This document shows, in pieces, positions 56,099 through 64,000 of a stretch of 64,000 nt of DNA. The notes beneath the pieces were generated by a model. The model saw only the letters and a program-made list of their open reading frames with translations, made no database searches and was not told the origin of the DNA. This DNA comes from Rhodopseudomonas palustris (GTDB taxonomy: Bacteria; Pseudomonadota; Alphaproteobacteria; Rhizobiales; Xanthobacteraceae): assembly GCF_034479375.1 (NCBI RefSeq), contig NZ_CP140155.1, positions 2,604,001 through 2,668,000 of the forward strand, written 5' to 3'. The number at the start of each line of letters is the position of its first letter. Within the stretch, counting starts at the first letter, position 1. Position numbers and translations under genes: made by a program.

Positions 56099-58549
56099 GT
56101 GGACATGCGGGCGCTGCCATTGTCGGAATTGCGCGTCGTGGAAATCGGGTCCGGCGACGCGCTGGCTTACTGCGGCAAGCTGTTCGCCGATTTCGGCGCC
56201 GAGGTCATCAAGGTCGAGCCGCCCGGCGGCGATCCAGAACGGCAGACCGCGCCGCTGGTCGACAGCGGCGGACGGCGCGAGAGCGCCGGCTTCGCCTGGC
56301 TCAACACCAACAAGCGCAGCATCATTGCGGATCTCGACCACCCGGACGACGTCGCGCGGATCGAACGCTTACTTGCGGACAGCGACCTGCTGATCGACTC
56401 GCGCCATCCCGTCGCGATCGAGGCTTCGGCGCTGTCGCATCGCAGTCTCCGTGAAACGCAGCCCGGCCTCGCCATCACCGCGCTGTCGTGGTTCGGCGAG
56501 CGCGGCCCGTATCGCGACTACCTCGCGACCGATTCGGTTTGCCGCAGCCTTGCCGGGCTGGTGAAACTGGTCGGCCCGGCGGAAGGCCCGCCGGTGCTGC
56601 CGCGCGACGGCCAGATCGCGGTGATCGCCGGCCTCACCGCTTTCATCCCGACGCTCGCCGGAATGTTCGCCCGCGCCGATCAGGGCGCACGCCGGTTCGC
56701 CGTCAACGCCTTCGAGGCGATGCTGCAGGTCACCGAATTCGACATCGCACTGGCGCTGGAAGCCGGCTCGACACGGCCGCGGATCGGACTGAACCGGTTC
56801 GGCCGCGGCTTTCCGGTCGGCAACTACCCGACCAAGGACGGGTGGCTCGGCGTCACGGTGGTGACGCCGGCGCAATGGCTCGGCTTCTGCGCGATGATCG
56901 GCCTGCCCGAACTCGGTCCCGACCCGCGCTATTCGGCGACCAACGATCGCTTCGCCCATGCCGACGAGTTGAATTCGATCATCGGGCCGGTGCTGATGCG
57001 CAAGACCGCGACGGAATGGTTCGAGCGCGGCCTGGAATTGCGACTGCCGCTGGCGCTGGTGCCGGACATGGCGCAATTGCTGGCGCAGCCGGTGATGCGC
57101 GAACGCGGCGCTTTCGGGAAAGTCGAGATCGGCACAGCGTCGTTCGAGGCGCCGGTGCTGCCGCAGCGGCTGACGCGATCGCCCGGCAGGCCCAATGGCC
57201 GCGCACCGCTCGCCGGCGAGCACGACGATGCCGAGCTGCCGCCGCGCCGGCGCGTCGCCGAACGCGCCGCGGGACCGGACGAGGCGTTGCCGCTGTCGGG
57301 AATCCGCATCGTCGATCTCACCATGGGCTGGGCCGGGCCGTCGGCGGTGCGCCAGCTCGGCGATCTCGGCGCGGACATCGTCAAGGTCGAGTCCTGCCAG
57401 TATCCGGACTGGTTCCGCGGCACCGATCCGCGCGGGCCGTATCATCCCGAACGCACCTACGAGAAGACCTACTGGTTCCAGACAATGAACCGCAACAAGC
57501 GCGGCATCACGCTGGATCTCACCACCGAGGACGGCCGCGCGGTGCTGACGCGGCTGCTCGCCGACGCCGACGCGGTGATCGACAACTACGCGGCCGACGT
57601 GCTGCCGCGGCTCGGCCTCGACGTCGCGGCGATGCAGGCGATCAATCCGCGGCTCGTCATTGTGACGATGCCGGCGTTCGGCATCACCGGCCGCTGGAGC
57701 GCGGCGCGCGCCTATGGCTCGACGCTGGAACAGGCGTCCGGGCTGCCGTCGATCACCGGCCGCGACGGCGATCCGCCGACGATGCAGCACGCCGCATTGG
57801 GCGATCCGGTCGGCGGGCTGAACGCCGCCGCCGCGCTGATGCTCGGGCTGACGCACCAGAAGAAGACCGGCGAAGGCCAGCACATCGACCTGTCGCAGGT
57901 CGAATGCATGCTGCCGATGCTCGCCGCCTCGATCATCGAGCAGTCGGCGACGGGACACACCAGTCCGCGGATCGGCAACCGGCATCCGCGCTTCGTGCCG
58001 AGCGGCTGCTTTCCCTGCGCAGGCGAGGATCAGTGGGTGACGCTGGTGGTGCAGAGCGACGCACAATGGGCCGCGCTGTGCCGGGTGATGCATCGCCCCG
58101 ATCTCGCCCACGATCCGGCGCTCGCCAGCGCGGAGGGCCGTCGCGCCGACGAGGATCGCATCGAGGTCGCGGTCCGGCACTGGACCTCCGGCGTCCGGCC
58201 GGACCTGGCGATGGTGACGCTGCAGGAGGCCGGCATCGCCGCCGGCGTCGCGCGGCTGCCGGTGGACCTCGTCGGCGATCCGCATCTACTCGCGACCGGC
58301 CACTGGCAGCCGGTGGTCCGCCCGTATATGGGGCCGCATCTGCTGCCCTCGGTGTCGTATCGCGAAGGCTTCGCCGAACGGCCCTACCCGATCGAGCGGC
58401 TGGCGCCGACGCTCGGCGAACACAACACCGAGGTGCTGCACGCGCTCGGATTAGGCGGTGCCGAGATCGCAAAGCTGCGCGAGCGGGGCGTGATCGGAAA
58501 CGTGGCGACGACGAAGAAGAGCGGCGGCGCCCGCCAGGCGGCGGAATAA
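56099..58549 (+). CDS. Tandem-domain CaiB/BaiF CoA-transferase
   Basis: An 816-residue protein made of two class III CoA-transferase domains, about 1-385 and 398-816. Each begins with the typical run: LRVVEIGSGDALAYCGKLFA in domain 1 and GIRIVDLTMGWAGPSAVRQL in domain 2. Domain 2 keeps the catalytic Asp in LGDPVGG (D569). In domain 1 the matching place reads QIAVIAGL, with Ala near 174, so it may be inactive. These enzymes move CoA between carboxylic acids through an aspartyl-CoA anhydride. The start is GTG 56099 or ATG 56105. An acid importer operon follows. Confidence 0.85.
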   Translation: MDMRALPLSELRVVEIGSGDALAYCGKLFADFGAEVIKVEPPGGDPERQTAPLVDSGGRRESAGFAWLNTNKRSIIADLDHPDDVARIERLLADSDLLIDSRHPVAIEASALSHRSLRETQPGLAITALSWFGERGPYRDYLATDSVCRSLAGLVKLVGPAEGPPVLPRDGQIAVIAGLTAFIPTLAGMFARADQGARRFAVNAFEAMLQVTEFDIALALEAGSTRPRIGLNRFGRGFPVGNYPTKDGWLGVTVVTPAQWLGFCAMIGLPELGPDPRYSATNDRFAHADELNSIIGPVLMRKTATEWFERGLELRLPLALVPDMAQLLAQPVMRERGAFGKVEIGTASFEAPVLPQRLTRSPGRPNGRAPLAGEHDDAELPPRRRVAERAAGPDEALPLSGIRIVDLTMGWAGPSAVRQLGDLGADIVKVESCQYPDWFRGTDPRGPYHPERTYEKTYWFQTMNRNKRGITLDLTTEDGRAVLTRLLADADAVIDNYAADVLPRLGLDVAAMQAINPRLVIVTMPAFGITGRWSAARAYGSTLEQASGLPSITGRDGDPPTMQHAALGDPVGGLNAAAALMLGLTHQKKTGEGQHIDLSQVECMLPMLAASIIEQSATGHTSPRIGNRHPRFVPSGCFPCAGEDQWVTLVVQSDAQWAALCRVMHRPDLAHDPALASAEGRRADEDRIEVAVRHWTSGVRPDLAMVTLQEAGIAAGVARLPVDLVGDPHLLATGHWQPVVRPYMGPHLLPSVSYREGFAERPYPIERLAPTLGEHNTEVLHALGLGGAEIAKLRERGVIGNVATTKKSGGARQAAE

Positions 58550-58714
58550 GAGGGCCTGCCCGGGCCCGGATCCGATACGAAATAGTCAGCCGATCCCTTC
58601 GCCTTTCAGCCTGTCGGCGCAAGACAGTGGAGATGCGCCGCGTCCGACATCCGGACGCGACAATGCGACCCACGGCTGCCGCGGATGCCGGGCGATAAGT
58701 ATGAATCAGGAGAA

Positions 58715-58752
58715 GCGCAATCGGCGGGTTGAAACTCCCGGCCGATCTGCGC
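58715..58752 (+). promoter_or_regulatory. Possible leader hairpin upstream of importer operon 2
   Basis: GCGCAATCGGC and GCCGATCTGCGC pair with one bulged base around a short loop extended by CGGG/CCCG. It lies 52 bp before the binding-protein start. It could be an operator or an RNA stem; position and symmetry are the only evidence. Confidence 0.3.
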
Positions 58753-58804
58753 TAACACGCTTGCAAGCTAAAAAAGACCCTCAGGGGATCAAGGGAGAAA
58801 CAAG

Positions 58805-60034
58805 ATGAAGAGACTTCTCGCAGCCGTCGCAATCGCGCTGCCCATGCTCGGGGCCGCGGCGAGTGCTCAAGAAACAGTCAAGATCGGCTATATAGATCCG
58901 TTGTCCGGCGGCGGCGCCAGCGTCGGCGAAGGCGGGCTCAAGACCTTCCAGTATCTCGCCGACGAGCTCAACGCCAAGGGCGGAATTCTCGGCAAGAAGG
59001 TCGAAATCGTCCCGCTCGACAACAAGACCAATCCGCAGGAAAGCTTGATCCAGGCGCAGAAGGCGATCGACTCCGGCGTGCGTTACGTCACCCAGGGCAA
59101 CGGCTCGTCGGTGGCCGGCGCGCTGTCGGACTTCGTCACCAAGTTCAACGAACGCAACCCCGGCAAGGAAGTCCTGTACTTCAATTACGCCGCGGTCGAC
59201 CCCGTGCTCACCAATGAGAAGTGCAGCTTCTGGCACTTCCGCTGGGATGCGAACTCCGACATCAAGATGGAAGCGCTGACGAACTACATGAAGGATCAGC
59301 CTTCGATCAAGAAGGTGTATCTGATCAACCAGGACTATTCGTTCGGCCAGTCGGTCCGCACCACCGCCCGGGCGATGCTGTCCAAGAAGCGCGCGGACAT
59401 CCAGATCGTCGGCGACGAGCTGCATCCGCTGCTGAAGATCACCGACTTCGCCCCCTACGTCGCCAAGATCAAGGCGTCGGGCGCCGACACCGTGGTGACC
59501 GGCAATTGGGGCCAGGATATCGCGCTGCTGCTGAAGGCGGCCGCCGATGCGGGCCTCAAGGTGAGCTGGTACACCTACTACGCCGGCGGCGCCGGCGGCC
59601 CGACCGCAATCAAGCAGACCGGCCTCAACCATCAGGTGTTCCAGATCACCGAAGGCTTCGCCAACGTCGCGCACAAGGAATCGCAGGACTTCGAAAAGGC
59701 GTTCCGCGCCAAGGTCGACCTGAGCCTGTGGTACCCGCGCGCCGTCAACGAAATGCGGATGTTCGCCGCCGCGGCCGAGAAGGCCAAGTCGGTGGATCCG
59801 GTGAAGGTGGCGCAGGCGCTCGAGGGCATGAAGTTCGAAGTGTTCAACGGCGGCCAGGGTGAAATGCGGAAGGACGATCACCAGTTCTTCCAGCCGATCT
59901 ACATCTCGTCGTTCGGCGAGATTCCGGCGGGCCAGTTCGACGAAGAGAAGACCGGCTGGGGCTGGAAGCAGGTCGCCAAGATCGAAACCGACAAGACGAT
60001 CCTGCCGACCACCTGCAAGATGGACCGTCCGTAA
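58805..60034 (+). CDS. Branched-chain-type ABC importer substrate-binding protein (operon 2)
   Basis: A 409-residue periplasmic binding protein with a Sec signal peptide (MKRLLAAVAIALPMLGAAAS, cleavage near ASA-QE) and the opening VKIGYIDPLSGGGASVGEGG. The two-lobed Peripla_BP_6 fold is clear (QKAIDSGVRYVTQGNGSSVA, TNWGQDIALL-like region). AAGGGAG precedes the ATG. The ligand is unknown; in this lineage such systems often carry aromatic or dicarboxylic acids, and a CoA-transferase gene lies just upstream. Confidence 0.9.
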   Translation: MKRLLAAVAIALPMLGAAASAQETVKIGYIDPLSGGGASVGEGGLKTFQYLADELNAKGGILGKKVEIVPLDNKTNPQESLIQAQKAIDSGVRYVTQGNGSSVAGALSDFVTKFNERNPGKEVLYFNYAAVDPVLTNEKCSFWHFRWDANSDIKMEALTNYMKDQPSIKKVYLINQDYSFGQSVRTTARAMLSKKRADIQIVGDELHPLLKITDFAPYVAKIKASGADTVVTGNWGQDIALLLKAAADAGLKVSWYTYYAGGAGGPTAIKQTGLNHQVFQITEGFANVAHKESQDFEKAFRAKVDLSLWYPRAVNEMRMFAAAAEKAKSVDPVKVAQALEGMKFEVFNGGQGEMRKDDHQFFQPIYISSFGEIPAGQFDEEKTGWGWKQVAKIETDKTILPTTCKMDRP

Positions 60035-60047
60035 CGGCCCCAATCGA

Positions 60048-60136
60048 CGTCATGCCCGGGCTTGTCCCGGGCATCCACGCCCTTCGGCGTGGCTACGCAC
60101 AAGACGTGGATGGCCGGGACGAACCCGGCCATGACG
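60048..60136. repeat. Dispersed palindromic repeat (CGTCATGCCCGGGC family), copy 2
   Basis: CGTCATGCCCGGGCTTGTCC at the left pairs with GGACGAACCCGGCCATGACG at the right; CATCCACG and CGTGGATG lie inside. It fills the 133-bp gap between the binding protein and livH of operon 2. Confidence 0.8.
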
Positions 60137-60167
60137 AACTCATATCGTCACCCGGTTTCAAATCATC

Positions 60168-61115
60168 ATGCTCGAGCTGATCGTCACTTCCACCCTCAAC
60201 GGCGTCCTGTTCGGGATGCTGCTGTTCCTGATGGCGAGCGGGCTGACGGTGATCTTCAGCATGCTCGGCGTGCTGAACTTCGCCCATGCCAGCTTCTACA
60301 TGCTCGGCGCGTTCTTCGGCTTCCAGATCAGCCGCTGGTTCGGTTTCTGGCCGGCGCTGATCTTCGCGCCGCTGCTTGCGGGCGCGATCGGCGCCGCGGT
60401 CGAACGCTTCGGCCTGCGTCGCGTCCATCGCAACGGCCACGTCGCGGAACTGCTGTTCACCTTCGGCCTGGCCTTCGCGATCGAAGAGATCGTGTCGATC
60501 ATCTGGGGCAAGGTTCCGGTCGACTTCCGCCCGCCGGAGTTGCTCGACTTTCCCGCCTTCACGATCTTTTCGACCAACTACCCCGCCTACAAGATGTTCA
60601 TGCTGGCGGTTTCGATCGTGATCTTCGTCGGCCTCCTGCTGGTGCTGAAGCGGACCCGGATCGGGCTGATCGTGCAGGCGGCGCTGACGCATCCGCACAT
60701 GGTCGGCCATCTCGGCCACAACGTCGAACGCATCTTCATGCTGGTATTCGGCGTCGGCACCGCGCTCGCCGCCGTCGCCGGCGTGATCGCCGGTCCGTCG
60801 CTGGTGACGCAGTCCAACATGGCGGCGATGCTCGGCCCGATCCTGTTCGTCGTCGTCGTGGTCGGCGGCCTCGGCTCGCTGCCGGGCGCCTTTATCGCCT
60901 CGCTGCTGATCGGGCTGGTGCAGACCTTCGCGGTCTCGGTGAACGGCTCGCTCGCTTCGGTGTTCGGACCGCTCGGACCCGATCTGGCGCAATCCTGGCT
61001 CAGCGACATCTGGAACGTGACGATCGCGCAGATCGCGCCGATCATGCCGTATCTGCTGCTGGTGCTGATCCTGATCTTCCGGCCGATGGGGCTGTTGGGA
61101 ACCCGCGAAACATGA
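60168..61115 (+). CDS. livH: Branched-chain-type ABC importer permease LivH (operon 2)
   Basis: A 315-residue permease with about 8 helices. VLNFAHASFYMLGAFFGFQ is the LivH signature, followed by RRVHRNGHVAELLFTFGLAF and NMAAMLGPILFVVVVVGGLG. Its stop overlaps the livM start by ATGA. Confidence 0.93.
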   Translation: MLELIVTSTLNGVLFGMLLFLMASGLTVIFSMLGVLNFAHASFYMLGAFFGFQISRWFGFWPALIFAPLLAGAIGAAVERFGLRRVHRNGHVAELLFTFGLAFAIEEIVSIIWGKVPVDFRPPELLDFPAFTIFSTNYPAYKMFMLAVSIVIFVGLLLVLKRTRIGLIVQAALTHPHMVGHLGHNVERIFMLVFGVGTALAAVAGVIAGPSLVTQSNMAAMLGPILFVVVVVGGLGSLPGAFIASLLIGLVQTFAVSVNGSLASVFGPLGPDLAQSWLSDIWNVTIAQIAPIMPYLLLVLILIFRPMGLLGTRET

Positions 61116-62413
61116 CCGAACTCGCCTCCCGCGTCGCGCCGCCACGGCCGGCGCTGTCCGACCGCCTCAAGTTCTATGGAACCTGGGTGGCGACGGCGCT
61201 GATATTGCTGCTGCTGCCGCAGATCTTCACATCCGGCGGATCGATGACGACCTTCAGTCTGGTCGGCATCTCGATCATCTTCGCCTTGTCCTACAACATC
61301 CTGCTCGGCCAGACCGGCATGCTGTCATTCGGCCACGCGGTGTATTACGGCCTCGGCGGCTTCCTGGCGATCCACGCCATCAACCTGCTCGGCGGCAACA
61401 AATGGGCGATCCCGCTGCCGCTGGTGCCACTGATCGGCGGCATGGCCGGATTGTTCTTCGCAGCATTGATCGGCTGGGTGATGACGCAGCGCTCGGGCAC
61501 GGCGTTCGCGATGATCTCGCTCGGCCTCGCCGAACTGGTCGCCTCCTCGGCGCTGATCCTGCGCACCTTCTTCGGCGGCGAGGCCGGCATTTCGGCCAAT
61601 CGCACCAAGCTGTTCAAGGTGTTCGGCCTCTCCTTCGGGCCGCAGATCCAGATCTATTATCTGGTCGCCGCCTGGACGCTGATCGCGATCATCGCGATGT
61701 ACGCGCTGACGCGGACCCCGCTCGGCCGGATGTGCAACGCGGTGCGCGACAATCCCGAGCGGGTGCAGTTCGTCGGCTACGATCCGCACGTTGTGCGCTA
61801 TCTGGCGTTCTGCTTCTCGGGCTTCTTCGCCGGCATCGCCGGCGCGCTCGCCGCGATCAATTTCGAGATCGCCAACTCCGCTTATCTCGGCGCGGTGCAG
61901 TCCGGCACCGTGCTGTTCGCGGCCTATATCGGCGGCATCGGCTTCTTCATCGGCCCGATCGTCGGGGCGATCTTCGTCACCATCCTGTCGCTCGGCCTGT
62001 CCGACCTCACCCAGGTCTGGCAGCTCTATTTCGGCCTGTTCTTCATCGCCGTGGTGCTGTTCGCGCCCGGCGGCATCACCGGCCTGTTGATGATGCACCG
62101 GCCGCTCATCCGCGCCGGCATGCTGTCGCGGATGCTGCCGAGCTATCTGGTGGCGGCGCTGCCGACGCTGGCGCTGGTCACCGGCCTGATGCTGATGATC
62201 GAGACCATCGTGCATTACACCGTCAACCCGCACGAGGACCCGAACCGGGTCGCGTTCGGCATCCCGTTCAACGCGGCGAGCCCGCTGACCTGGGCGATCT
62301 CCGCGGTGCTGATCGTGGTCGGCTTCGTGCTGTGCCGGATGGCCTGGGCCCGCGTCGGCCAGACCTGGGACGAAACCCTCACAGCCGCCCGCGCCAAGGT
62401 TCATGCCCTATGA
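61112..62413 (+). CDS. livM: Branched-chain-type ABC importer permease LivM (operon 2)
   Basis: A 433-residue permease, about 100 residues longer than usual. LGQTGMLSFGHAVYYGLGGF is the LivM signature and CNAVRDNPERVQFVGYDPHV the coupling loop. The extra C-terminal part (about 340-433) holds two more hydrophobic segments. The start is fixed by the 4-bp overlap with livH, and its stop overlaps livG by 4 bp. Confidence 0.92.
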   Translation: MTELASRVAPPRPALSDRLKFYGTWVATALILLLLPQIFTSGGSMTTFSLVGISIIFALSYNILLGQTGMLSFGHAVYYGLGGFLAIHAINLLGGNKWAIPLPLVPLIGGMAGLFFAALIGWVMTQRSGTAFAMISLGLAELVASSALILRTFFGGEAGISANRTKLFKVFGLSFGPQIQIYYLVAAWTLIAIIAMYALTRTPLGRMCNAVRDNPERVQFVGYDPHVVRYLAFCFSGFFAGIAGALAAINFEIANSAYLGAVQSGTVLFAAYIGGIGFFIGPIVGAIFVTILSLGLSDLTQVWQLYFGLFFIAVVLFAPGGITGLLMMHRPLIRAGMLSRMLPSYLVAALPTLALVTGLMLMIETIVHYTVNPHEDPNRVAFGIPFNAASPLTWAISAVLIVVGFVLCRMAWARVGQTWDETLTAARAKVHAL

Positions 62414-63159
62414 GCAATGCGATCGAACTCCACGGCGTCGAGAAGAGTTTCGGGATCACCAAGGTGATCCAGAACATCACGCTCAGCATCGCCCAGGGCG
62501 AACGCCACGCGCTGATCGGCCCGAACGGCGCCGGCAAATCCACCACGTTCAACCTGATCAGCGGCTACATGCGGCCGACCTCCGGCCGCATCCTGCTGCG
62601 CGGCGAGGAAATCTCCGGCCTGCGCCCGTTCCAGATCAACCGCCGCGGATTGTCGCGCTCGTTCCAGGTCACCAACGTGTTCGCCAACATGACGGTGTGG
62701 GAGAATCTGCGCTGCGCCGTGCTGTGGGCGACGGGGCAGCGCTACGCGTTCTGGAAGAACGTCGACAATCTGCCCGAGGTGCGCGAGCGCACCGCGCAGA
62801 TCCTCGAGGACATCCATTTGACCTCGCGCCGCGACGTGCCGGCCGGCCTGCTCACTTATGCCGAGCAGCGCGCGCTGGAGATCGGCATCACCATCGCCGG
62901 CGGCGCCGACGTCATCCTGCTGGACGAGCCGACTGCCGGCATGAGCCACGCCGAGACCGAGCGCGCGGTGTCGCTGATCCGCCGGCTCACCGAGGGCCGC
63001 ACGCTGTTGATCGTCGAGCACGACATGAGCGTGGTGTTCGGCCTCGCCGACCGCATCTCGGTGCTGGTCTACGGCCAGGTGATCGCCTCGGGCACGCCGG
63101 ATGAAATTCGCGGCAACCCGAAGGTCAAGGAAGCCTATCTCGGCGAGGAGGCTGCCTGA
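62410..63159 (+). CDS. livG: Branched-chain-type ABC importer ATPase LivG (operon 2)
   Basis: A 249-residue ATPase with Walker A IGPNGAGKSTTFNLISG, a degenerate signature LLTYAEQRALEIGITIA as usual for LivG, Walker B VILLDEPTAGMSHAE and switch His in LIVEHDMSVVF. The start overlaps livM by 4 bp. Confidence 0.93.
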   Translation: MSNAIELHGVEKSFGITKVIQNITLSIAQGERHALIGPNGAGKSTTFNLISGYMRPTSGRILLRGEEISGLRPFQINRRGLSRSFQVTNVFANMTVWENLRCAVLWATGQRYAFWKNVDNLPEVRERTAQILEDIHLTSRRDVPAGLLTYAEQRALEIGITIAGGADVILLDEPTAGMSHAETERAVSLIRRLTEGRTLLIVEHDMSVVFGLADRISVLVYGQVIASGTPDEIRGNPKVKEAYLGEEAA

Positions 63160-63857
63160 TGATGCTCGAGGTCAAGGATCTGCACGCTTACTACGGCAAG
63201 AGCCACATCCTGCAGGGCGTCGATATGCATATCGACGCCGGCGAGGTGGTCAGCCTGCTCGGCCGCAACGGCGTCGGCCGCTCCACCACGGTCAAGGCGA
63301 TCATGGGCGAGGTGCCGCCGCACGGCTCCATCGTGTTCAAGGGCAAGAACATCGCCGGCCTGCCGAGCTACAAGATCGCGCATCTCGGCCTCGGCTACGT
63401 GCCCGAGCACCGCGACATCTTCCCGGGCCTGACCGTCCGGCAGAACCTGATGCTCGGCGTCAAGAACCCGCGCAATCCGGGCAAGTGGCGGCCCGACGAC
63501 ATGCTCGACATGTTCTCGAACCTGAAGGAGCGCGCCGACACCGCGGCCGGCGTGCTGTCCGGCGGCGAGAAGCAGATGCTGACGATCTGCCGGACGCTGA
63601 TGGGCGATCCGGAACTGGTGATGATCGACGAACCGACCGAAGGGTTGGCGCCGATCATCGTCCAGCAGGTCGGCGACCTGATCGCCGAAATCGCCCGCCG
63701 CGGCGTCGCCATCCTGCTGGTCGAGCAGAAGCTGTCGATCGCGATGCGGATCTCGCACCGGGTCTATGTGATGGGCCACGGCAAGATCGTGTTCGAAGGC
63801 AGCCCCGCCGACCTCAAGGGCAACGATGCGGTCCGCAAGGAGTGGCTCGAGGTCTGA
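63159..63857 (+). CDS. livF: Branched-chain-type ABC importer ATPase LivF (operon 2), Walker A Lys replaced by Arg
   Basis: A 232-residue ATPase. The P-loop reads LLGRNGVGRSTT at 34-44 with Arg41 where the nucleotide-phosphate-binding Lys is expected. All else is normal: signature LSGGEKQMLTICRTLM, Walker B LVMIDEPTEGLAP, and a Gln after it in LLVEQKLS. The gene overlaps livG as TGATG. In a LivG-LivF heterodimer this would make the two ATP sites unequal. Whether Arg still supports ATP binding is not known to me. Confidence 0.9.
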   Translation: MMLEVKDLHAYYGKSHILQGVDMHIDAGEVVSLLGRNGVGRSTTVKAIMGEVPPHGSIVFKGKNIAGLPSYKIAHLGLGYVPEHRDIFPGLTVRQNLMLGVKNPRNPGKWRPDDMLDMFSNLKERADTAAGVLSGGEKQMLTICRTLMGDPELVMIDEPTEGLAPIIVQQVGDLIAEIARRGVAILLVEQKLSIAMRISHRVYVMGHGKIVFEGSPADLKGNDAVRKEWLEV

Positions 63858-63883
63858 GCTCACGCGTCACTGCATCTCGTTGG

Positions 63884-63971
63884 TCATGCCCGGCCTTGTG
63901 CCGGGCATCCACGTCTTGAAAGCGGCGCGGGAGCACAGACGTGGATGGCCGGGACAAGCCCGGCCATGACG
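63884..63971. repeat. Dispersed palindromic repeat (TCATGCCCGGC family), copy 3
   Basis: TCATGCCCGGCCTTGTGCC at the left pairs with GGGACAAGCCCGGCCATGACG at the right, with inner CATCCACGTC and GACGTGGATG. It lies 27 bp after the last gene of importer operon 2 and could serve as its 3' end. Confidence 0.8.
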
Positions 63972-64000
63972 ACCTGGTAAGACGCCATCAACGACCGTTG

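Noticed and set aside
58701..58808. 35-codon leader frame whose stop overlaps the binding-protein start as ATGA
   Set aside because: The ribosome site is poor and the product is a featureless basic peptide; the overlap alone could be chance.

Overview
This window is high-GC DNA with the coding style of an alphaproteobacterium. The gene set points to the Bradyrhizobiaceae (Nitrobacteraceae), most likely Rhodopseudomonas or a close relative: several branched-chain-type ABC importers, c-type cytochromes, a PmtA-like lipid methyltransferase, a full ADP-heptose locus and many dispersed palindromic intergenic repeats. This assignment is inferred from content; no marker gene fixes the species. There is no rRNA, tRNA, CRISPR array, transposase or prophage that I can see.

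Layout. 0-6 kb: the 3' end of an Ala-rich protein, a PLP-dependent Ser/Thr dehydratase, a surface/lipid group (glycosyltransferase, LpxH-like phosphoesterase, PmtA-like methyltransferase), then an overlapping pair of a DUF1989 protein and a YqcI/YcgG (GntA-type) haem N-oxygenase. 6-12 kb: thiD, a stand-alone Lrp ligand-binding domain, and a leftward set of a dihaem cytochrome c, a cytochrome c'-like protein and a form II molybdenum hydroxylase large subunit, then a small secreted Arg-Gly-repeat protein. 12-33 kb: a long envelope polysaccharide region with a carbamoyltransferase, MurJ, a sugar aminotransferase and dehydrogenase, UDP-glucuronate 4-epimerase, a flippase-like membrane protein, a WecA/MraY-type initiating transferase, a CapD/PglF-type dehydratase, the complete heptose route (gmhA, hldE, gmhB, hldD) with two heptosyltransferases, galE and an MsbA-type exporter, closing with an FAH-family hydrolase.

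33-38 kb is the most unusual part. It holds a tiny exported peptide, an NmrA-like protein, an 830-bp stretch with no convincing protein gene but strong nested inverted repeats behind a near-consensus leftward sigma-70 promoter (a candidate structured RNA), a Lys-rich microprotein, an orphan FitA-type antitoxin followed by a broken toxin remnant, and an AT-richer, probably acquired GHKL ATPase gene. 38-44 kb: an S-adenosylmethionine cycle group (ahcY, metK, and an HTH-methyltransferase fusion), then an AbiEii/GSU2403-like nucleotidyltransferase whose promoter carries two copies of a 30-bp palindrome. 44-47 kb: UDP-glucose dehydrogenase and a polytopic membrane protein.

47-64 kb: two complete branched-chain-type ABC importers (SBP, LivH, LivM, LivG, LivF) on opposite strands. 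The first runs directly into a cobalamin-independent methionine-synthase-like gene. Between them lie a lipoprotein, a DUF2939 protein, purU, a uroporphyrinogen-III synthase-like gene and a double-domain CaiB/BaiF CoA-transferase. The second importer's LivF has Arg in place of the Walker A Lys. Related palindromic repeats sit in the gaps of both importer operons.
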